Shown: piece after piece, positions 28,702 through 35,180 of the stretch
Numbering within the stretch: position 1 is the stretch's first letter
Layout: each line of letters opens with the position of its first letter
NCBI GenBank assembly: GCA_015222495.1
Contig: JADFVK010000027.1
Span: forward strand, 1 to 35,180
From: Pseudomonadota bacterium
Lineage (GTDB): Bacteria; Pseudomonadota; Gammaproteobacteria; GRL18
Direction: 5' to 3'
DNA length: 35,180 bases
Translations under genes and position numbers: made by a program
The notes under the pieces: model-generated
Database searches by the model: none
The model's input: only the letters and a program-made list of their open reading frames with translations
What the model was told of the DNA's origin: nothing

Positions 28702-29220
28702 TCAAGTGCGTTTTTTTCTTCGCTTTCTGTCCGGGAGTTTGAAATTAATAATGGACTTAACAATTTCATTATAAGGAATAGAATTTAAATCATTATATTT
28801 TGTTATAGCCTGCTCAACTGTAGCACAAACATTTTTAATGGGAGCCTGTTGTTTTGACTGTTCACCAAATTTAGCATCCTCATCATTAAGCACAGCGGTT
28901 TGTGTTAAATTTTTATTATCTAATAATTGTTGTAAGCCAAATAAACCACCGGCCTGTACTTTAATTTCTTTAGCGTGTGGTAGTGGACCATCGGCCTGAG
29001 TGATTTGTAGGGAAAAGCGGGCATTACTGCGTAATTGTTCCAATAGCTTTAGACAGAGTGACTGACTATTCTCTGATTGACAGGCATAGGCTTCACGTTC
29101 TGCTAAAAATAATTTTTCAGCCTGATCACAATGTCCGTAACGGAGTAATAAAAGCTTTTCAAAATAACATCGGTTTGGATTCATCTGTTTATAAACAGCA
29201 CGATATTCATTTTCATCCAT
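28702..29220 (-). CDS. Conserved protein of unknown function
   Basis: A 172-residue soluble protein beginning MDENEYRAVYKQMNPNRCYF, with CDQAEKLFLAEREAYACQS, LLEQLRSNARFSLQIT, DGPLPHAKEIKVQAGGLFGL and a late YNEIVKSIINFKLPDRKRRK basic tail. From memory, beta- and gammaproteobacteria carry a family with the same blocks (PLPHA-EI-VQ-GGL-GLQ and S-PY-EIV), of unknown role. Three conserved-looking cysteines (RC, HC, AC in the first 50 residues, plus one more) could bind a metal. The ATG at 29220 is chosen; a GTG at 29238 would overlap the upstream gene by 13 bp. It follows that gene by 5 bp, so the two are co-translated. Confidence 0.75.
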   Translation of the reverse strand: MDENEYRAVYKQMNPNRCYFEKLLLLRYGHCDQAEKLFLAEREAYACQSENSQSLCLKLLEQLRSNARFSLQITQADGPLPHAKEIKVQAGGLFGLQQLLDNKNLTQTAVLNDEDAKFGEQSKQQAPIKNVCATVEQAITKYNDLNSIPYNEIVKSIINFKLPDRKRRKKRT

Positions 29221-29225
29221 ATGTG

Positions 29226-29468
29226 TTACTTTTCCCACTCTCTTAAAATCGGCTGTTCACGCACTTCAGAGAGTTTTTCTTCAGCATCCAGAGGATTATC
29301 AGCAAAAATGACTTTTAATGTATCTGTTGCCTCATGTTCTGGATTTTGGCGTTGTTCTCTGGCAAAATTGCGAGCTTCTTTATAATTTTCAAATTCGTTT
29401 AATAGTTCCATGGGTTTGACTAAGTTAGCAATAGTCGGTGAAATTTTATAGACATAGTAGGCAGCCAT
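29226..29468 (-). CDS. Small conserved protein of unknown function
   Basis: An 80-residue soluble protein: YYVYKISPTIANLVKPMELL, then FENYKEARNFAREQRQ, LKVIFADNPLDAEEKL and a short charged tail. It has an alternating beta-alpha-beta look. It resembles a short family found beside homologues of the downstream gene, and that linkage is the best clue to function. AGGA lies upstream of the ATG. First gene of a two-gene unit, divergent from the DUF2461 gene with a 57-bp gap. Confidence 0.75.
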   Translation of the reverse strand: MAAYYVYKISPTIANLVKPMELLNEFENYKEARNFAREQRQNPEHEATDTLKVIFADNPLDAEEKLSEVREQPILREWEK

Positions 29469-29525
29469 ATATTGTATCCTATTAGGTTGAGTGATTTTAT
29501 CTTATAATCAGGATATGGTGTTGAA

Positions 29526-30248
29526 ATGTCAGTATTTAAAGGTTTTAGTCATGATGTGATTAAATTTTTAGAAGAAATTAAATATAATAATAATAAACTC
29601 TGGTTTGATCAGCATTATGATTTCTATCAGAGAGAAATCTTAGAAGTATCCAGAGATTTAGTTGAAGCAATGGGTGAATCTTTAGCTGAGTTGGCACCAG
29701 GGATTAATATTATCCCCAAGGTCAATGGTTCTATTTATCGATTTTCAAGAGATGCACGTTTTAGTAAAGATAAAACGCCCTATAAAACACATTTATCTTA
29801 TTTGTTCTGGCAGGGGACATTAAAGCGAACTCGTTGCCCAGGGTTTTATTTATCTATTCGTCCCGAATACATTCAGATTGGCGTTGGTATTAATCATTTT
29901 ACTGCGGAATATCAAACTGCTTGGAGAGAACAATGTGCTCATCCTGATAAGGATAAAGATATAAGGTTAATAATTGAAAAACTATCCAAAGCCGGGGCAA
30001 TATTTAATGGTGAACAATTAAAAAGAATGCCAAAGGGGTATTCTACAGAACTTTTAAACCAGGACTTAATTCGTTACAAAGGTTTGAAATGTTATTTTCA
30101 ATTGCCCTTGCCGGAACAAGTTTATGCGAATGAGTTTGTCGCATATTGCTTATACTATCAACGGCAATTAATCCCCTTGTTTGAGTGGATGGTGATGATT
30201 TTAAGTCAGTTCTCTATAGAAAATGATAGCAATAATAACTTTAAATAA
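29526..30248 (+). CDS. DUF2461 (TIGR02453) family protein
   Basis: A 240-residue soluble protein with the family opening FKGFSHDVIKFLEEIKYNNN and KLWFDQHYDFYQREIL, then NGSIYRFSRDARFSKDKTPY, KTHLSYLFWQG, GFYLSIRPEYIQIGVG and a late LPEQVYANEFVAYC. These are the standard DUF2461 blocks: N-x-x-WF near the start, R-x-x-RD-x-RFSKDK-PYK in the middle. The biochemical role is unknown. The hybrid kinase gene starts 30 bp after its stop, so co-transcription is possible, but no functional link is evident. No strong ribosome-binding site is visible. Confidence 0.9.
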   Translation: MSVFKGFSHDVIKFLEEIKYNNNKLWFDQHYDFYQREILEVSRDLVEAMGESLAELAPGINIIPKVNGSIYRFSRDARFSKDKTPYKTHLSYLFWQGTLKRTRCPGFYLSIRPEYIQIGVGINHFTAEYQTAWREQCAHPDKDKDIRLIIEKLSKAGAIFNGEQLKRMPKGYSTELLNQDLIRYKGLKCYFQLPLPEQVYANEFVAYCLYYQRQLIPLFEWMVMILSQFSIENDSNNNFK

Positions 30249-30278
30249 TAACATTGAATGTAAGGTTAAATCTTTAGT

Positions 30279-33239
30279 ATGAAGTATAAACATAAGCTTT
30301 TTATAAATTTGGTATTATTTATCAGCTTTATTGAAATACTGGCATCTTCTTTTAATATCTATATTTCTTATCAGGATAGATTGGAATTTCTTTCTGAACG
30401 TGCTCACCTTCTGGTTAATAGCCAGGCTATAGCACTAAAAACACCTCTTTTAAATCAGGATAAACAAGCGATTAACAATATTCTTGAAGGCCTATCAGCA
30501 GATCCAGGTTTTATTCAAGCACAGATCCTTAATCGCGATAATAGTGAAGTTGCATCCATTACATTTAAACAAGTAATTAATGCTGAGAATATAATTTATG
30601 TTGATGCCGATATAAGCTCGCCAAAGGATGATGCAAGTCTTATTGGAAAACTATCTATAGACTTTTATTATGACAGTTTTTCTCAATATATATTGCAACG
30701 TATCATGAATAATTTTGTAGAAATTATTATTTTACTCTGTTTGAATATTTCATTGGTTTTCTTTGTGCTTAGATGGGCAATCAGGCCTATTGAAGAGTTA
30801 TCTGAAGCTTTACAGCGTATTTCAGAACATGATTTTAAAACTACCATCCCATTATTAGAACGTAATGATGAATTAGGAGATATTGCACGTGCTGCTAATG
30901 TATTTAAAGATAATGCCCTTCAGTTGGATAATTTACAAGATTCAATTCAACAAAAAATTTATGCTCATACCAAGACTTTAGCAAAAGAGAAAAAGCAGGC
31001 AGAACGTGAAAATCGTATAAAAAGTAAGTTTCTTGCCAATATGAGTCATGAAATACGTACCCCCCTAAATGCAATCATCGGATATGTTCAACTGGCAAAA
31101 GCCTCTGCAGAAAATGAAAAACAAAAAAATCATTTGAATACTATCTTCATCTCAGCTCAGTCTTTGCTGAATATTATTAATGATATTTTGGATTTTTCAA
31201 AAATTAAGGCGAATAAACTTGATATTGAAGAAACAATTTTTGATTTAAAAGAAATTTCAAATCAGTGTTTGGTTCAGTTTATAGATAAGGCAAGTATCAA
31301 TAATATTGAACTACTGGGGATGATACCAGCTAATCTTCCTAAAAAACTAAAAGGTGATCCTCTTAGGTTGGCTCAGGTATTAAATAATTTATTATCTAAT
31401 GCAATAAAGTTTACAAAAAAAGGTGAAGTGAGTTTATACATCGAACCAACATATCAGGATATGGAAAATATTCGCTTGAGGTTTAGTATTCGTGATACAG
31501 GAATTGGTATTGAACATTCGAAGATTAATAAGTTATTTAAAGCTTTTGAACAGGCAGATATTTCCACGACAAGAGAGTATGGGGGAACTGGTCTGGGTTT
31601 ATCAATTTGCCACCAATTGATAAAGCTTATGGGGGGAGATATGCATGTTGAGAGTCAATTTGGTCAGGGATCTACCTTCTCTTTTATATTACCTTTTAAT
31701 ATTCCAGAACTTTCATCCTTGTCTGAGGAAAAAAATGTTCAGGCTATATCAGATTTAAAAATTCTTATTATTAACCAAAATAAGCAGGCATGTTTTGCCT
31801 ATAAAGAGTTTTTTAGAGAATTGTCAATAACCAGCAATTATGTCGGATCATTAACAGATGCCATTATGCAACTTGGAGATGCTCCTGAAAAAGAAAGTCA
31901 ATATGATTATTTATTGCTTAATGATTACTTTGAAAATGAAGATATTTTTACTTTTATGAAACAGATACGTTCAATGGAATATTTTTCTTATTTAAAAATT
32001 ATCTTACTCACTTCTCCTCACTATTATAAACAAACTCAAGAACTATTGGTTAAAGAAGAAATTCATGTGGATGATGTTTTACTGAAACCAATTAATACCG
32101 GGAAACTTTATAATTGCCTGCATCATCTTCCTAATAAAATGCTGACATCATTAGAGCCCAGTGATGAGTTTTGGGTGCCTACAGAGAAGCAAATACAATT
32201 AATATCAGGTGCTGAAGTACTATTAGTAGAGGATATTGATATTAATCGGGCACTGATTATTGAAATTTTAAGTGACTGGAAACTCAATATCACGACTGCT
32301 GTTAATGGTATTGAGGCGCTTCAATGTGTTAAAACTCATCAATATGATTTAGTTTTAATGGATATACAAATGCCGGAAATGGGTGGTTTTGAGGCAACGC
32401 AAATTATTCGTGAAGAGCTAAAATTGGAAAAATTACCCATTATCGCTATGACAGCAATGGCGATGATTGGAGATAGGGATAAGTTATTAGCTTCTGGCTT
32501 GAATGACTATGTGAGTAAGCCGATAGATATCAAAATATTGTTTGATGTATTGTTCAAATGGATAGAACATAGGAAAAATATTGATATGAAAGAAATTCAT
32601 ATCAATACGAATGTAAAAAATAAAGTAATTGATAAAGCGGCTATAGATATTCCGGAATTTAACACGATTGATATCAAAAAAGGATTGGCTAATACCGTTG
32701 GAAATAAGAAGTTATACCGGGAACTATTATTAAAATTTAAAAAACGAATTGATGATGATGTCTTTAAATTACCAGGATATATAGATAAAGATGATTTAGT
32801 GGCATTTAAGCAATTGATACATAATATTAAAGGAATTTCAGGTAATTTGGGGGCATCTAAGCTTGCTAAAATGTCACTATTATTAGAGAAAAATGCTGAT
32901 ATAAGCTCTGATAGTGAAGAACTAAAACAATTTATGGAAGAATGTAATCATATTAGTAGTGAACTCTCAGTATTAGAAGGACCGACGTATAATCAAAAAA
33001 ATATTCAGCAGCTTGATATTGTTCTTGTGACTCAGTTAATAAAAGAAATTAATAAACTTATTTTAAAAAATAGCTTTAAAATAGATGATACAATACCTGT
33101 TCTGCATAAGGCATTAAATGGACATTGCCAAACAATATTTGAGATATTGCATGCAGCGGTTGAGCAATATGATTTTAATCATGCAAAAACCATTATGAAA
33201 CAATTGGAGTCCTGTATAAAAGCTTCGAATCAGGAATAA
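30279..33239 (+). CDS. Hybrid sensor histidine kinase with pseudo-receiver, receiver and Hpt
   Basis: A 986-residue inner-membrane phosphorelay kinase of BarA-like layout. Helix 1 is at ~7-28, followed by a ~115-residue periplasmic sensor, helix 2 at ~146-168 and HAMP at ~168-220. HisKA has the phospho-acceptor His257 in FLANMSHEIRTPLN; the ATPase domain has N374, DTGIGI (406-411) and GGTGLGLSI (435-443). The first receiver (~492-615) is degenerate: the acidic pair is replaced by NQ and the phospho-Asp by Asn548 (LLLND), while Thr578 and Lys603 remain. The second receiver (~645-760) is intact, with E651/D652, Asp695 and Lys747. An Hpt domain carries His848 (LIHNIKGISGNLGA). A further ~80-residue helical tail follows. 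The partner regulator gene begins 17 bp downstream. The sensed signal is unknown. Confidence 0.95.
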   Translation: MKYKHKLFINLVLFISFIEILASSFNIYISYQDRLEFLSERAHLLVNSQAIALKTPLLNQDKQAINNILEGLSADPGFIQAQILNRDNSEVASITFKQVINAENIIYVDADISSPKDDASLIGKLSIDFYYDSFSQYILQRIMNNFVEIIILLCLNISLVFFVLRWAIRPIEELSEALQRISEHDFKTTIPLLERNDELGDIARAANVFKDNALQLDNLQDSIQQKIYAHTKTLAKEKKQAERENRIKSKFLANMSHEIRTPLNAIIGYVQLAKASAENEKQKNHLNTIFISAQSLLNIINDILDFSKIKANKLDIEETIFDLKEISNQCLVQFIDKASINNIELLGMIPANLPKKLKGDPLRLAQVLNNLLSNAIKFTKKGEVSLYIEPTYQDMENIRLRFSIRDTGIGIEHSKINKLFKAFEQADISTTREYGGTGLGLSICHQLIKLMGGDMHVESQFGQGSTFSFILPFNIPELSSLSEEKNVQAISDLKILIINQNKQACFAYKEFFRELSITSNYVGSLTDAIMQLGDAPEKESQYDYLLLNDYFENEDIFTFMKQIRSMEYFSYLKIILLTSPHYYKQTQELLVKEEIHVDDVLLKPINTGKLYNCLHHLPNKMLTSLEPSDEFWVPTEKQIQLISGAEVLLVEDIDINRALIIEILSDWKLNITTAVNGIEALQCVKTHQYDLVLMDIQMPEMGGFEATQIIREELKLEKLPIIAMTAMAMIGDRDKLLASGLNDYVSKPIDIKILFDVLFKWIEHRKNIDMKEIHINTNVKNKVIDKAAIDIPEFNTIDIKKGLANTVGNKKLYRELLLKFKKRIDDDVFKLPGYIDKDDLVAFKQLIHNIKGISGNLGASKLAKMSLLLEKNADISSDSEELKQFMEECNHISSELSVLEGPTYNQKNIQQLDIVLVTQLIKEINKLILKNSFKIDDTIPVLHKALNGHCQTIFEILHAAVEQYDFNHAKTIMKQLESCIKASNQE

Positions 33240-33256
33240 AATTTAAAATTTCTTTT

Positions 33257-34240
33257 ATGGAAAAAATTATTAAAAATAAGTTACTTCTGGTTGATGATGA
33301 ACCAATTAATATCCGGCAAATAGGAAGTTTACTTGAGTCTGATTATGATATTATTGTGGCGACAAATGGCCAACAGGCAATAAATTTGGCTAATTCAGAA
33401 CCTCAGCCAGCTCTTATTTTACTGGACATTGTCATGCCGATGATGGATGGCTATGAAGTTTGTCAGCAGCTCAAAAATAATTCTAAAACTATTCATATTC
33501 CAGTGATTTTTCTTACTTCAAACCATAAAGAAGAAGATGAAGCTAAAGGTTTGGAATTAGGTGCTGTTGACTATATTATAAAACCATTTCGTCCCTTGGT
33601 TGATTTCAAGCGTATTAAAACACATATCATATTGCATAATGAAAAAAGGCATCTATTGGAGCAGTTTGCTGATACACTTCCATTTGCCACTTTTGTTGTG
33701 GATGAGAAATTTCAGATAAAATCATATAACTCATTATCAAAAAAATTGCTGGATGATCCGCAAAGCAATTTCACTTTGAGAAACAATAAGCTGCTTTATA
33801 CTGAACAGACCTCTTTGCTTGCAGATCTTATTAAGAATATTCAAAGTAGTGACAAAGACTCATTAACTAATAATATTAAAATTATAAAAAGTCCTACACA
33901 AAACTATCGTATTTTTATCACACCTTTAAGTTATGAAAAAAATATCCAGGATGATTTACCCAATAATACCGAAAACCAATATATTATTCATATTAATAAA
34001 TATAAAGATGTACTTCAAATAGAATCACAATTAAAAGAAATATATGATTTAACCAGTGCAGAAGCACGTTTAGCAAATAGCATCATAAATGGACTGACAC
34101 TAGAAGAAATTGCAGAACAGGGTGATTTGAAATATAGTACACTGAAAAGCTATCTAAAAATAATTTTTCAAAAAACCGGAACAAAAAAACAACATGAATT
34201 GGTTTCAACAATTTTAAGAAACTTTACATGTACTTTATAA
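33257..34240 (+). CDS. Response regulator: receiver, PAS-like linker, LuxR-type HTH
   Basis: A 327-residue cytoplasmic transcription regulator. The receiver (residues ~7-125) has the acidic pair D13/D14, phospho-Asp57 in LILLDIVMPMMDGYEV, Thr87 and Lys109 (IIKPF). A PAS-like segment follows at ~135-250 (LPFATFVVDEKFQIKSYN). The output domain (~260-325) is a LuxR/FixJ-class helix-turn-helix: LTSAEARLANSIINGLTLEE, then YSTLKSYLKIIFQKTGTKKQ. The variant T-S-A-E-A-R and K-x-I-F-x-K-T-G-T form is known from LuxR proteins with PAS-type partners. Its start is 17 bp after the hybrid kinase stop, so it is very probably the kinase's cognate target through the Hpt domain. The Shine-Dalgarno is weak. Confidence 0.93.
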   Translation: MEKIIKNKLLLVDDEPINIRQIGSLLESDYDIIVATNGQQAINLANSEPQPALILLDIVMPMMDGYEVCQQLKNNSKTIHIPVIFLTSNHKEEDEAKGLELGAVDYIIKPFRPLVDFKRIKTHIILHNEKRHLLEQFADTLPFATFVVDEKFQIKSYNSLSKKLLDDPQSNFTLRNNKLLYTEQTSLLADLIKNIQSSDKDSLTNNIKIIKSPTQNYRIFITPLSYEKNIQDDLPNNTENQYIIHINKYKDVLQIESQLKEIYDLTSAEARLANSIINGLTLEEIAEQGDLKYSTLKSYLKIIFQKTGTKKQHELVSTILRNFTCTL

Positions 34241-34279
34241 AACAATTTAGATTCATTTTTTATTATTCAGAACTTTAAT

Positions 34280-35083
34280 ATGAAAACATACGATACACAG
34301 CTAAGTAAGCTCACTCTTATAATTATCACTACTCTAATACTTATTCCTAAAAGTATTTATGCAGAAGATGTGAGTTTTATTCCCAGAGCCTGGGTAGGTG
34401 TTGCTGATTATGAATATAAGCAAGATGCAAGAAAAGGTGCTATGCCTGATGGTAGTGATTTTCCGGAAGTAAAATTTAATGTCACATTTCTAATGACAGG
34501 TTTAGGTTTGACCAGTATTTATGATCGTTATTATATTGACCTATCCTACCAGGATTCTTCTGATGAAAGTGATAGCTTTTCAAGTGGCGGTTTCTATGAA
34601 AAGTTTCATGGCAGTCGAAGAGATTATTCCACAACACTGGGAATGAAGGTGTTGGATAATCGGGGTAATATCTATATTGGTTATAAAAATGGTAAAACTT
34701 CAGGCCGGGGAAGTTTAGGAACGCATTTAACGTTTAAGGAGGATGGTCCCTTTATTGGGGCAAGTTATGGCTGGCTTATAGCTGATAAAGGTTTTCTATC
34801 AATTAATGCTGCCTATGCTGACCTGGATGGTCACTTAAAAGAAGAACCCGGAACCTCTTACCCGGCAGGTTTAGGAATGGATGCAGATAGTACTACAACG
34901 GGTTTAAGCTATGGTATTTCATGGACAGGTATGATCTTACCAACTTTGGGATACTCTATAGGATTTGATGCTAATAACTATAAATTTGATGATTTAAAGG
35001 ACAACTCTACTGATTTAGCGTTACCTGATAAAATTGAAGAAACCTTGTATACAGGTAAGCTGTCAATTTTTTATCGTTTTTAG
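34280..35083 (+). CDS. Predicted outer-membrane beta-barrel protein
   Basis: A 267-residue exported protein. Residues 1-29 are a signal peptide (KLTLIIITTLILIPKSIYAE, cleaved near YAE). The mature part is a run of amphipathic strands with Gly, Tyr and aromatic girdle residues (RYYIDLSYQDSSD; NIYIGYKNGKTSG; FIGASYGWLIADKGFLSINA; GLSYGISWTGMILPTLGYSI). It ends LYTGKLSIFYRF with the C-terminal Phe recognised by the BAM machinery. About 10-12 strands are likely. I do not recognise a specific porin family. It follows the response-regulator gene by 39 bp in the same direction and may be in the kinase/regulator operon. Ligand unknown. Confidence 0.82.
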   Translation: MKTYDTQLSKLTLIIITTLILIPKSIYAEDVSFIPRAWVGVADYEYKQDARKGAMPDGSDFPEVKFNVTFLMTGLGLTSIYDRYYIDLSYQDSSDESDSFSSGGFYEKFHGSRRDYSTTLGMKVLDNRGNIYIGYKNGKTSGRGSLGTHLTFKEDGPFIGASYGWLIADKGFLSINAAYADLDGHLKEEPGTSYPAGLGMDADSTTTGLSYGISWTGMILPTLGYSIGFDANNYKFDDLKDNSTDLALPDKIEETLYTGKLSIFYRF

Positions 35084-35138
35084 CACTATATATCTCAACA
35101 AAAAATCTATTTGTTTCACTCAATATATTAATAATTTT

Positions 35139-35176
35139 AAAATATCCTAGGGATAACCCTCGTTTGGGGGTATTTT
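35139..35176 (+). terminator. Probable terminator after the beta-barrel gene, with alternative folds
   Basis: AAAATATCC (35139-35147) pairs with GGGTATTTT (35168-35176) including one G-T pair, ending in a T-run. Inside it, AGGG (35149-35152) can pair with CCCT (35157-35160), and ACCC can instead pair with the later GGGG. It lies 55 bp after the stop. The window ends before its downstream context can be seen. Confidence 0.4.
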
Positions 35177-35180
35177 GAAC

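Overview
The window is AT-rich chromosomal DNA from a gammaproteobacterium, with short intergenic gaps and mostly core genes. The assignment rests on gene content and order. pepA-holC-valS is divergent from lptF, trxB is divergent from ftsK, PurL is the long single-chain form, HolC (DNA polymerase III chi) is present, and CbpA is paired with CbpM. The genus cannot be fixed from the sequence alone. No tRNA, rRNA, CRISPR array, transposase, prophage or recognisable defence gene was seen.

Region 1 (1-12100): the 3' part of a DeaD/CsdA RNA helicase gene. Opposite it lie a small conserved gene, a large DUF349 coiled-coil gene, valS, holC and pepA, all on the minus strand. lptF runs divergently from pepA. 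The usual lptF partner lptG is not next to it: a 13-bp palindrome and a periplasmic Sel1-repeat gene sit between lptF and a convergent RDD membrane-protein gene.

Region 2 (12101-21303): purL (purine synthesis), a convergent TolC-family outer-membrane efflux gene, trxB (thioredoxin reductase) and ftsK (septal DNA translocase).

Region 3 (21304-28062): structured repeats just downstream of ftsK, the chaperone pair cbpA-cbpM, a single-pass membrane coiled-coil protein, a 77-residue orphan, and a two-gene unit. That unit encodes a membrane-anchored glutamate-synthase-like FMN/Fe-S protein followed by an acetolactate-synthase-like ThDP enzyme. A further copy of the repeat lies in the leader of this unit.

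Region 4 (28063-35180): a DUF4202 gene, a convergent pair of conserved unknown genes, a DUF2461 gene, and then a signalling block. The block holds a hybrid histidine kinase with one degenerate and one intact receiver plus an Hpt domain, a LuxR-type response regulator 17 bp downstream, and a predicted outer-membrane beta-barrel.

The most unusual structure is a small family of hairpin repeats: two tandem units at 21418-21600 and one at 27809-27900. They share both ends but have different or covarying stems. The sequence pattern suggests minus-strand, terminator-like RNA elements that may be mobile. No complete new multi-gene system can be claimed from the sequence alone.
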